64,000 nucleotides of DNA from the NCBI GenBank assembly GCA_003254905.1, contig QANU01064559.1, positions 1,377,365-1,441,364 on the forward strand, written 5' to 3'. This document shows, in pieces, positions 1-11,967 of the stretch. Position 1 is the stretch's first letter, and the number at the start of each line of letters is the position of its first letter. This DNA comes from Nissolia schottii. Lineage: Eukaryota; Streptophyta; Magnoliopsida; Fabales; Fabaceae. A program made the translations under genes and the position numbers. Under the pieces are notes generated by a model, which worked only from the letters and a program-made list of their open reading frames with translations, searched no databases and was not told the DNA's origin.

Positions 1-1660
1 GTGTTCAAGGCAAGACACATTGCGAAGGAGATGGTCTAGGGAGATAAAGTTGCCCAATATGCACTATTGTGGAGATACGTTGCTGAACTTAAAAGGGCAT
101 ACCGTGACAATACATGCCTCTTGCACCTTGCTGATAATGACCTTCTAGTAGGAGTAAATTCTTCAGATGGTGAGATTAGACGTATGTTGATGCCGAGGTT
201 TGGGGGTTTTTACATGTGCCTAGAGTGATACACAAGTGGTTTTCTTGCTGGTTGTCGACCCTTCATAGGTCTTGATGGATGCCACTTAAAGACCCAGTAT
301 AAAAGCCAACTGCTTACAGTAGTTGCAAGAGACGCAATCGATCAATACTTTCTGTTGTTATTTGTTGTGGTTGAGATGGAGACCAAGGAGAGCTAGAATC
401 GGTTCCTGACCAACAGAAGGTGATCTTTTGAATTGAAATGTTAATAGCATGTTTGGTTCTAGCCCTTGAAATTTATGCATTTGTTTGGTTCTAGTCCTTG
501 AAATATATGCATTTGTTTGGTTCTAGTCCCTGAAATTTAGGCATTTGTTTGTTTGTAATCCCTGGATTTTATGGATTTGTTTGATTTTGGTCCCTAAATT
601 GCATGCATATTTAAGGTTTTGGTACCTGAGTTTAATGCATATTTATGGTATTGGTCTCGGTCTCCTGAGTTAATGCATATTTATGGTTGTCTTACTAGGG
701 TTTATTGCCTACATTTCAAGAATTGATGGAGGGAGTCGAACATAGAAAAAAATTGGAGGTGGTGTGTTAATACGAGATCTAATGATGGCAGCCTCCAAGG
801 CAACATACTATTCAACATAGGAAGACTATGACACACATCAAGGAGATAAATGAGGCAGCATATGAATGACTTCTTGCCATCCCTAGAAGATCATGGTGTA
901 AACATGCTTTTTCTTTGTATCCTAAGTGTAACGTTGTCGTGAACAACTTGTGTCAGTCTTTTAATAACATCATTCTTGAAGCTAGGGACCAACCCATTAT
1001 TAGCATGTTTGAGTGGATTAAGAACTATCTAATGAATAGGATGGCAATTCTTAGGGAGAAATAGGAGCACTACAATGGGGATGTGATGTCTAAGCCTAAG
1101 AGAAGACTTGATAAGGAGATAAAATATAATTGTAATTGGGATGCAGTCTTATCAGGGAACAATAAGTTTGAGGTCACTCTCATGCATCTTGGTGAGAGGT
1201 TTGTTGTTGGCTTAGATAAGGAATCTTGTTCGTGTAACTTTGGGAAGTTAGTGGGGATACCTTGTAGGCATGCAATTGCAGCCTTGCATGCAGATAGTAA
1301 AGATCCTGTTGTAAGAGTGCACAAATGCTATAAGAAGGAAACATATGCAGCTTGCCATGCTCATTGCATTTCACACATCAAAGGTCAAAATCAATGGCCG
1401 AAAACTAATGACAACCCAATATTGCCTCCTGCTTACAAGAAAAGCCCTGGAAGACCAAAGAAATTGAGAAGGAGGGAGCCTGAAGAAGAAAATGCCAAAA
1501 AGGCTAGGAGATACACCGCAACATACATGTGTGGTAGGTGTCATTAAGAAGGCCGCAATACAATGAAGTGTAAGTATCCATTGGTAGATCCAAAGTGGGA
1601 AGAGGTAACACTCAATTCTTTATTTAAATAGTATTCTCTCATTAAGTTATATTTGTATTA
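1..1660 (+). pseudogene. Decayed Mutator-like (MULE/MuDR) transposase
   Basis: Conceptual translation in several frames gives pieces of a plant MULE transposase. There is a GCRPFIGLDGCHLK block near 252-293, containing the first Asp of the DDE catalytic core. A GVEHR block follows near 733-750. A CKHAFSLYPKCNVVVNN block lies near 899-949. A SWIM zinc finger (C-x-C, then GIPCRHAIAALHA) lies in the open frame 1083-1547, followed by a Lys/Arg-rich tail and a zinc-knuckle-like CGRCH. In-frame stops (for example near 37, 226 and 394), frame changes and a tandem-repeat insertion at 451-680 show it is broken. The 5' end lies outside the window. Intact relatives bind element ends and cut and paste DNA in the nucleus. 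The family call is firm; functional status is dead by inspection. Confidence 0.85.
451..680 (+). repeat. Degenerate 32-bp tandem array inside the MULE gene
   Basis: Units beginning GTTTGG start at 451, 483, 515, 547 and 579, an exact 32-bp step. More diverged units follow near 611 and 643. Each unit reads roughly GTTTGGTTCTAGTCCCTGAA, then an ATGCATTT-type end. The array separates the DGCHLK block from the GVEHR block of the transposase, so it is an intron-like or inserted tract. Confidence 0.8.
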
Positions 1661-2399
1661 ATTTTCTGCAATTTTTGTGTAGATGATATGAAAGAAAAAA
1701 AAGAAGGCAAAGGTTGATGATGGACTAGGCGGACAAGGTGAACCCACAAATAGAGAAGAAGAAACCAATGTCCAAAGCGAAGAAGGCAAACCCACAAAGG
1801 GAGGCACAGTTTAGTTGGTTCATAGTCTAGACATCATTACCATTTTGTCGCATACTTGTGGTTTTTGATACTCATGGGTTGTACCATCTGAATTATGAAT
1901 TGTTGTTGTCTATTTTGAGTGGCTAAGTAGTTAAGTAGACATGGAGATTGCTAAGTAGTTGATTGCTTTTTGTGGCAACCATTATGGTGTTAAGTAGTGA
2001 ACAATTGGACTATTTTGATTTCTAAGTAGTTGTTATGTTTGCTCTTTTGAAATTTATTGGACCAATTATTGCATTCTCTCTTGAAATTATGTATTCAGTG
2101 AACAATTATTGATGTGTTGGAAACATATTTGCCATAGTAGTCTTAAGTGTTTAGGGTTTGTTAAATTGATTCTCTTTAACAAGCTTAGGTCAATTTGAGA
2201 ATTTGTTAATTTGTTCCAAACAATATGCTTTATTGTTATCAAATGAAAGAGAAATAAGGAAAATTTTAGATTTTTGGAGAACGATTACAATAATATCACA
2301 TTACAAATACAAACTCATTGACACACATTACAATGTCATAAAATATCATATTACATCCAAATACAAACATACTAATTTCAAGACATAACATATACAGCA

Positions 2400-2859
2400 C
2401 TAATTCCTCCCCATTGCAATAGCATATCCACATGCAATGCAAAGCATTGCAAAGTTTATTAACCTTAGACAGATAGCCATCTCTCCCCTACTTTTCTTGT
2501 AAGCTACAATCTTTTCAAGCTTTAAAATTCTTCTTTCAGTTTCTTTATCCACAACAGATGTCCTCACTTTATACTTTGTCTCTAACTCATCAATCCACCG
2601 AAAAAATCCACATTTTTTCTTGTTGTCAATCTCCTGAATAATGAAAATCCATCAGCACAATATAAATTCATACTCAAACCAATTACACAACTTTGATTGC
2701 AAATTAAAAATCAAAACTTACTCTCCAATTCAGGCACCTCCAAAACTTTCTATCAGCATGCTTTGAATTGATCCCAGTTGTGAACACCACCAACTTATCT
2801 CCACATCCGCATAGCCTGGTTCGTGTAGACGAGCCTGAAATAAAGCCACGACTTGTCAT
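2400..2859 (-). CDS. GRF-type zinc finger protein with C-terminal hydrophobic segment
   Basis: Two exons on the minus strand, 2859-2722 and 2633-2400, are joined by a GT-AG intron in phase 0 and give a 123-aa protein. Residues about 14-60 form a GRF zinc finger: LCGCGDKLVVFTT, then RKFWRCLNWR, then CGFFRWID, supplying the Cys ligands and the Gly-Phe-Phe-x-Trp core. A charged stretch follows, predicted coiled-coil-like. The C-terminus has a hydrophobic run (about LRLINFAMLCIACGYAIAM) that could be a membrane anchor. GRF fingers bind single-stranded nucleic acid in characterised proteins; plant proteins of this short GRF-plus-TM type have no assigned function that I know. It converges on the MULE transposase remnant and lies inside apparent MULE ends, so it may be element-borne. 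No stop or frameshift is seen. The first ATG with an uninterrupted frame was chosen. Confidence 0.7.
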
Positions 2860-3539
2860 GGTTCAACAATGTCAACTGATTCCTCTTTATGTTCCTGCAT
2901 CCAAAATTGATTCTGATTAGTAACAAAATTTCTCACTTATAGAGCTCAAAAATTGATTCTGAGCCACCACAACACAGTAATTCATATCGCTCCGCGTAAT
3001 CCATTTATTTTCATAAACACAACAAAGAAAGTGTTGAAGTTAGGATTAAATTTTTATTTTCTTTGTTAATAACATGTTGCTTTAATTTTTTTTTCAAAAA
3101 AAACTATTGAAACTTATGTAAATGTGCCTCAACTTAACATGCTGCACTTATTTAGTGAGGGATCAAACTTACAGAGATCAAAGTATTGCAGCAAAGTATT
3201 TTCGTCATCCAGACAATCCATCCTTTGTTGCACAAAAACTCAAACACAGAAACAACGAATTGGTTAGAATTCTTTCATTCTTTGCTTTTCTTATCTTCTC
3301 TATTCTAGCTCTGTCATGTTGGATAAAAAGGTTCATTTGCTTGAGCCTAGGTGGAACCAATAGTACATGTTGTCAATTTCTACTTCTTATTGCTAATTAA
3401 TCTTGCATTGAACTCTAAGCCATTTTATTTCTTTATAGTTTATATTCTGTCTACATTGAAAATGTTAATAGAGTCATTGTCATTGTCTTGAAATATACTT
3501 TTCACTTACAACATATCACAAATGGCTATTGCAGAGATC

Positions 3540-4160
3540 AAACATTCTTATTTAGCGATGAAGAAAAGAAAAAAGAACAAACCTGATGGGCTCACAGAGA
3601 GAGGGTGGTTGGGAGTGGTGGGCTCATGGCGGCGTCGTGATGAAGAGGAGGAGGTTGTGGGTTCGTCACGGAAAGAAGGTGGTTGGGAATGGTAGGTCGT
3701 GGGTTCGTCACGGAGAGACTGTGGTTAGGAGTGGTGGGTCGTGATGGAGAAAAGAAGTGCGTGATGGGCTCGTGACGAAGAAAAGAGGGTGGTTAGGTGG
3801 TTGGGTTGAGAGAAGAGGGTAGTTGTGAGAGAAAGATGATGATTCAGAGAAGAGAAAAGAAGAGGATGGATGGATCGTGAGTGGGTTTGGGTTTGGGTTA
3901 ACTTTTTTTTATTTTTAAATTGAAAACGGGTTTGGGTTTGGATTTTATGTTAAGTATTGGTTTAATTTGAAAATTTGAGTTATGCCACGTGGTATGCCAC
4001 ATGATAAACTTAACGGCCACGTCAGCGTCGTCCAACCCAAACTGACGGCAAAAACTAAAAACGAACAATTTTTTTTCTTCAGAGATTAAATCCTAAAGAA
4101 AAAATTTTTAGAGACCAAACATAAACTTTTTGATATAACATGGATTAAAAACTTATTTAA
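3540..4160. mobile_element. Probable MULE terminal/subterminal region
   Basis: This stretch lies upstream of the GRF gene. It holds a repetitive purine-rich tract (3585-3870, repeated GGTGGTTGGGAGTGGTGGG-like phrases), then the ACGT-rich block GCCACGTGG...CCACGTCAGCG and a final GAGACCAAACATAAAC-type end. This arrangement resembles the long terminal repeats of legume MULEs as I know them. The opposite end is outside the window, so terminal inversion and a 9-bp target duplication cannot be checked here. Confidence 0.4.
3985..4024. promoter_or_regulatory. G-box and UPRE-like ACGT elements upstream of the TIN1-like gene
   Basis: CCACGTGG at 3985-3992 is a palindromic G-box. CCACGTCA at 4017-4024 reads TGACGTGG on the other strand, the core of a plant unfolded-protein-response element bound by bZIP factors. 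They lie about 420-460 bp before the ATG of the TIN1-like gene but inside sequence that looks like a MULE end, so they may be incidental to it. No CCAAT-N9-CCACG ERSE was found nearby. Confidence 0.45.
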
Positions 4161-4441
4161 ACCTTACTAAAATACATATATATATATATATAGATATATT
4201 ATTTTTTCTTTTAACTTTGTACTTATAGGTATAGCTTTTGATTTTGGGGAGGAAAAAAAAATGAAATGGAGGGAGCAACTCAAAAGATAAATAAGAAAGA
4301 AAGAAAAAAAAAAAGATAAAATAAGTGAGTGGACCAATTTGGAAACTAACCAACCGACTAGGACAACAAACGTCGTACCGTTTTAAGACACCTCGGCCCT
4401 CCACACTCCCCCGCAGGGTTACCCCCGAGCCATCGACGACG

Positions 4442-7020
4442 ATGACATCTGGTCGTTTCACTGTGTCCCTCTTCTCCTTCTTCCTCTTCCTCCTTCACGT
4501 CACTTCCTTCGCTTCTTCTTCTCCAAACCCCTCTTCCAATCTCACCCTCATCTTGCAGGTAACATGCCCTTCACACCCCACTTGATCTTTTTCTTTTTTC
4601 TTTTCAAATTTTCTGTTCATTTTTTCATTTTCACTATTCAAAGAGTGAAACAACAACAACAACAACTCACCCTTGTTTCATTTTAGGTAGTGAAAAAAAT
4701 TGTTTTTTTAATAAAAAAAAACGGTTATTTATTTATTTATTTAGAATTTCTGAATTTATTGATTGTTGTTACTAGGATGTGTTGAAGGCGATATCGGCGA
4801 AGCAGAAGTGGGAATTGAACGATTTGAGGGTTCTTAACCTGGACGCAGTTGGGAACAGGTTCAGGTTCGGGACATTCCAGAGCTACGAGTTCAGGATCGG
4901 ATTCGGGAGAAACAGCATCGGCAGCAGCAGCAACTTCTCTGTGAAATTCTCTGACCAGGTTGTGAGCTGGAGCAAGTTCAGGGCGCCGGATCCCGATTTT
5001 GGGTCTCTGATTCGCCGAACCGGCTCCTTGGCTGTGCTCGGTTCGATCAAATTGGAAGGCCCCTTTGAGTTGGTTGTTGATGGCAATCACAGCCTTGAGC
5101 TATCTTTGCCTGTATGATGTGATTTCTCAACTTTTTTATTTTTATGATTATGTGATTTTTTTTTTTGTTCCTGTTCTATTCAGATCTCTGTGTTAACTGT
5201 TGAAGTTGCTATTTCTTCTTCTTGTTGTTGTTCCTTTTGAATTTGCTGTTATTGGTGACCTTTATTCGAGTAAACCTTCAAATTCGTCTCCAATGTTGGT
5301 AGTGGCGGTCAAGTTTGTCTTCAAGCTACGAAAAATACTAAATTTGTCATTGTGCTTATCAAAGATCAAAATAGTCCTTGAGCGTTGATCAACTTAGTCC
5401 CTCTGAGAAACTGATCAACTTTTGGCAACCTCAAGGGTGAATTTGATATTTTTCATAGTTTGACCGGTGCTGGGATGAATTTGAAGGTTTACTTCCCTTT
5501 TTCTTTAACTTTGTTAAACTTTGAGGGTAGAGTGTTTTACACTATCAACAAATCATATATCATGTGTCACTATATATGTGACTTCTGAGGTAATTGTCAG
5601 AAGTGCTAAACAATGTTTTTAACGTAGCATAGCATGACTTGATTGGATTGGATGATAGTGCAACAACTTGTAGCAGACGATGCATCAAACTTAAATATCT
5701 CTTTTCATGAGATTAGTTTTGTTAAGTTATCAGTGATCTATACTGTCAACCTATCGTATGTGACTCTGTGACTTTTGAGATAATTGTTGAAATAGTCAAA
5801 ACACTTTTTCTAACGGCGCAAGCAAAACATAATAGGATGACAGTTTAATAAGCTTTTACATGGATAGTACATCGAAATTTAATCGTTTTTTGTGTGAGTA
5901 TTGAGATTTGATGGCTGAAATTTTTTTTTTGGAAAAGAAGAAAAAGAACTAGAGATGAAAAACTAGGATTCAAAGTGTTATGGTAGTTACTATATTTGTT
6001 GTTGTTGAGAGTTGAGAGTAACAAGCTGTTATTTCTTAGATATGTTTGTCTCACATACATTTTTATACGCACATCACATGTGCACACTTTCTGACTGTCA
6101 TTTTTGTTGTTCTACTCATAGCTCAGTTGGTAGAGTTGAAATCTATCCTGCCTTTAATAAGAATCTTGAGTTCTCTGATATCCATTTCAAGCTATGATAT
6201 ATCCAAGTAAATTCTTGGCGCGGTTACTAGCTGTTTTGATATTTCAATCCCTTATGATCCTGTTTTGCAGACAAATGTTTCTTATACTGGTTTGAAACAC
6301 ATCCTTGTTGGTGAAGGCATCACGTTAGAAGTAAGACAAGCAAAAGAAATCTCTCTTTTTCACTCGTCCGATCTTGTTCCGAAAATGAATGGGAGTACCA
6401 TGTTTAGCAAGGGGAGGAGTGAATTTTGGCCCCTTCTGCAATCAACATGCATGCTTCTAATTCCCATACGCATATTTGGGTCTGCATCATTGGTTGCGTA
6501 TAGGGCTCGGAACCCTTATGTGTCAATAGAAACTACAGTGATTTCAGACGACACCGTTGAGCTGCTTCCAGAAAAATGTTACCATGGTCAAATGCATAGA
6601 AAACGAGCATGCCCCGTTGATTCCTTAAGCTTGAGATTAACTATGTTGGGGAAAATTTTGAAGAGTCTCCTTGGTCATAAGATCCTTCAAGATAAGTTTT
6701 CTGGCTTCCTCAGAGCAAATATTAAAGCATCAGCTGCTGTGAAGTTCCCCTTAGAATTGGAAAGAGACATAGGGAGTACTGCCACACTTAGTCGTAAGTT
6801 GCCAGACTGGAGAACAAGGCCAAGTGTAGAAAGGTTTTGGTTTGAGATATTGGCCAGAGTTGAGGGGGACAGGCTAAAGCCTATTTTGATCAAGAAAGTT
6901 AAACCTTTTATTGAATCGGATTCAGTTTCGTGGGCAAAGTTGATGTCCAATATGTCGTATACGAAGTTGCGACCTGTTTTTCTTCCCCCGGAGGCTCTTA
7001 CACTGGATGTGAAATGGTAG
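4442..7020 (+). CDS. TIN1: TIN1-like plant-specific secreted/ER protein
   Basis: Three exons, 4442-4558, 4776-5111 and 6271-7020, both junctions in phase 0, give 400 aa. Residues 1-25 form a signal peptide (basic start, then a Phe/Leu-rich core ending in a Ser/Ala region). The mature part begins with NLTLILQDVLKAISAKQKW and has no further obvious membrane segment. Exon 3 contains the GLKHILVGEGITLEV block and the ELLPEKCY block. From memory, this order and wording match the plant-specific protein TUNICAMYCIN INDUCED 1, an ER-stress-induced protein affecting pollen surface in Arabidopsis. The name rests on that recollection and should be confirmed by alignment. No enzymatic motif is visible. 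The large second intron (1159 nt) holds a MITE. The chosen ATG is the one directly before the signal peptide; an upstream in-frame ATG at 4325 would bury it. Confidence 0.8.
5270..5492. mobile_element. MITE in intron 2 of the TIN1-like gene (GTAAACCTTCAAATT family)
   Basis: The left end GTAAACCTTCAAATTCGTC and the right end, which on the other strand reads GTAAACCTTCAAATTCATC, form near-perfect terminal inverted repeats around about 180 bp. Related ends recur in intron 1 of the MAPKKK gene (51726-51932). Target duplications are not clear. Confidence 0.65.
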
Positions 7021-8841
7021 ATGATACTCTTGTAATTTTGTAACATTATCTCTCTTTTCATTTTACACTTTTTTAGGCTATGTTTCTAGATTCTTCTGTC
7101 GATCTTGTTACATAAATGAGTCAGCTAACTCCTGTGTAATACCACTCATGCACTCTTGATTGGCCTTGTAAATACCAAGATAGGAGAAGTCGGAGGAGAT
7201 AAAAGAAAAAAAGAATTTGCTTTTACAAGCTTTTTCTGTAGGATTGTTGCATTTGACCTAATTCTTTGAGTGGCACTTCTGATGAAGTAGTTTGGACTAA
7301 GCTGGTATGTTATTTTTGAATGTGTGTTACCATACTTAGTGGGTGCAGTATCTATGAAAATATCTATGGGGGAGGCCCTGAATGTTTTGTACTTCAGTGT
7401 ACTTTATGTTTTGGTTATGAATACAATCTGCAAGAGCTTAATCATCATTATTGGATTATGATGATGTTATCATGCTGAATATTGAAGATTGATGATAGTA
7501 CAATATGGATTGTCTTGGCTCTTCCCTGGTATTTGACATGTGTGTGTTTGGTATTTAGGAAGGAATGTCCAGAATCATGAGGGCTCTAAAAGTAAGTTTT
7601 TATTTTTAGTAACTGTCAGAATTGATTATAGATGTTCTTACTTAAAAATCAAACATGCACATGTGAATATTAACAAATGCGACAAACAATATCATAGGAG
7701 GTAGGTACAGGCATCATAGTGAAAAGGTGATATTAAAGGCCACAATGATATAGATCGGTAGATCCTGCTCATCCTAGTTCTATGGCAATACCTGTAAAAC
7801 AGAACCAGATATTGAACTGGCGAGGCATATGATTCATGACTTGGAGAGTTCAACCAATGAAATTTGTGATTAAATCAGCTAGACCAAAAAGGTTTGTGTT
7901 GAAGCTATTGCTCGTTTGGTCTTTAGAACATTGTTCTGTTGCTGGTTTGGCCTTTAGAACATTGTTCTATGTGTGCATGTTAGTCCTCTAGCCCTGAGGT
8001 TTAGCACCAAGTTTTGGCGCATGATAATCCAAAATATCCAAGCATTGCACTTGGTTTGGGTTAAAACATCTATCCACCTCGTTGCATCCTTATATCAATT
8101 TTATCAAATTTTCAAATTAAATAGGATACATACTCTTTTAACTTGTCTTTCATCTCCTAAAACTGTTTTTTTCTTTCTTAATAGAAAATTAAGAGTTCGA
8201 TTAAATGGGCATAGAAGAATTTGATAAAAGTCGTTTTCATAATTTTACTTTTTTCAGTGCTAATTATTGATGTGCATCAACCATGTGATGAAGTTCTTTT
8301 CACTAAATGATTACCATTGTTTCCGTATTTCTTTTTGGTAAAAGTTGGCAACTTTCTTTCCCTCCTTTTCTTTTCTTTTGGGAAGATGAAATTCACGTTT
8401 CGGTTGTTAAAAAATCCTCTACTATCTACACTTATCCAAATTTCGCGGCCAAGAAGTATCCAAAATTCCAAACCTTCTAGCATCTCAATGCTAGCTTTAC
8501 AATCAAGTTGCTTGTTATCCGCCATCTTGTATCTAATACCATCAAGCACAGACCAAGTAAAACACAAAGGATAGTAATGACTATGCAACCAGATGAATCT
8601 TAATACCAAAAAGGATAGTAATGACTATGCAACCAGATGAATCTTAATACCAAAAATGGTAACACCAACAAACAAAACTTATAATTCAAAGTATGCAACA
8701 GATTAAGTTGTGATACTCATAAAACTTACAAAACCAAAACTGACCAAAAAAGAACTCATCAAAACTACTATAGCATACTATGCTAGCCATAGGACCATCA
8801 AAGATTCAGCATCCTTTGAATTGCTGGATAAGCTACACTCA
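7021..8841. other. Intergenic region between convergent TIN1-like and eL19 genes
   Basis: No gene model could be supported. It presumably contains the 3' UTRs of both flanking genes. Around 7911-7970 the phrase TTTGGTCTTTAGAACATTGTTC occurs twice in slightly different form. A 44-bp perfect tandem duplication lies at 8566-8653. A minus-strand open stretch at 8277-8609 has no recognisable domain. Confidence 0.6.
8566..8653. repeat. Two-copy 44-bp tandem duplication
   Basis: The unit starting AAAGGATAGTAATGACTATG is present at 8566-8609 and again at 8610-8653 with no visible mismatch. This points to a recent local duplication. Confidence 0.9.
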
Positions 8842-11018
<2,177 letters not shown>

Positions 11019-11128
11019 TTTCCCTCTTTCCTCTCTCTCTCTCACCACACACACACTTTCTCTCTGCACAACCCTGGTTTTTTCTTTCTTTAATGGATTT
11101 GGATCTAAGCCTCCTTCGGTTAATAGGC

Positions 11129-11151
11129 TGGGCCTAACTGGTTCTGGCCCA
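11129..11151 (-). promoter_or_regulatory. Paired site II (TGGGCC) elements upstream of RPL19
   Basis: TGGGCC at 11129-11134 and GGCCCA at 11146-11151 lie about 110-135 bp upstream of the eL19 start codon. Paired site II elements bound by TCP factors are characteristic of plant ribosomal protein and housekeeping promoters. A pyrimidine-rich TC stretch (11020-11040), typical of ribosomal protein leaders, lies between them and the ATG. Confidence 0.65.
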
Positions 11152-11255
11152 TAAAATTCCCCTCAATTCGCTGACGTTTATGTCATAACATGTTTTGGTT
11201 ACATTTTCAGAAGCCCATAAAAATATTATAAAGAAAAAACCAAATATAGTTGACA

Positions 11256-11460
11256 TAGCTGATAAGAGATGAACGCGTATCCCAAAAATACATGGGTTCG
11301 ATTCCTGGTAGCTGCTGCCGATGTGAGGGCTACTTTAGTGGGTAACAGGTAAGTATTCATCTAAGCGCTCAAAGAATTTGAAGGTATGTGTTAATTCTAA
11401 TGGTGTAACCATTGTCAAACTTAACTAAACTTTTTAGTAAAATAAGAAAAAAAATAATGT
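11256..11460 (+). mobile_element. tRNA-derived SINE-like unit
   Basis: TAGCTGATAAG at 11256-11266 fits a pol III A box, and GGTTCGATTC at 11295-11304 fits a B box. The unit continues about 150 bp into an A-rich end. No cloverleaf can be drawn, so it is not a working tRNA gene. The layout matches plant SINEs, but the family is unassigned. Confidence 0.45.
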
Positions 11461-11572
11461 TTTGGGTTAAGATTTTTGTCAAAATTTATCAACTAGAGTA
11501 GAGTAATGTAATATACATGTTATTTGTAAGATGAATTAAGTGGACTGCATTACTTTATTTTCACAGCTCTTA

Positions 11573-11964
11573 AACTATGTTTGATTGCTGAGATAAGACA
11601 GAAATACAGAGACATGAGGACGGGGATATAAAGACAGAGAAATATGTGTTAGTCTTGTATTTTGTTTGACGACAGTATACAAGACACATTTATTTGTATC
11701 TATATTTTGTTTGGTTTAATAGAGACAAGACAAAAAATACATTTTAAATGACTTAAAATATTTTTATTGCAAATTTAATAAAAAAATACACATTACCCTA
11801 CTTTGAAATGTTGTATTCCCCCTATCCTAGCAAAACAGATATACAAAAAATATACAAATTTTTTATCCTAAGGCACAAATTTTAGTGTTTATCTCAATAA
11901 ACAAACATGTTTTTTGTCTCTGTATCTCAGTATTTCTGTGTTATCTCAATAAACAAACGTTGCC
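11573..11964. mobile_element. Tourist-like (PIF/Harbinger-type) MITE with TTA target duplication
   Basis: Imperfect terminal inverted repeats start at 11573 (a TATGTTTGATTGCTGAGATAA-type end) and end at 11964 (other strand GGCAACGTTTGTTTATTGAG). They are flanked by TTA at 11570-11572 and 11965-11967. The interior contains GACAGAAATACAGAGACA-type phrases shared with MITEs at 33178, 49084 and 55373. Confidence 0.75.
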
Positions 11965-11967
11965 TTA

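Noticed and set aside
6108..6190. tRNA-like phrase TAGCTCAGTTGGTAGAG in TIN1-like intron 2
   Set aside because: It matches a pol III A box, but no B box or acceptor stem follows at the right distance. At most it is a SINE fragment.
8277..8609. 110-aa minus-strand open frame between TIN1-like and eL19 genes
   Set aside because: It has no recognisable domain, overlaps the 44-bp duplication edge and has no splice or promoter support.
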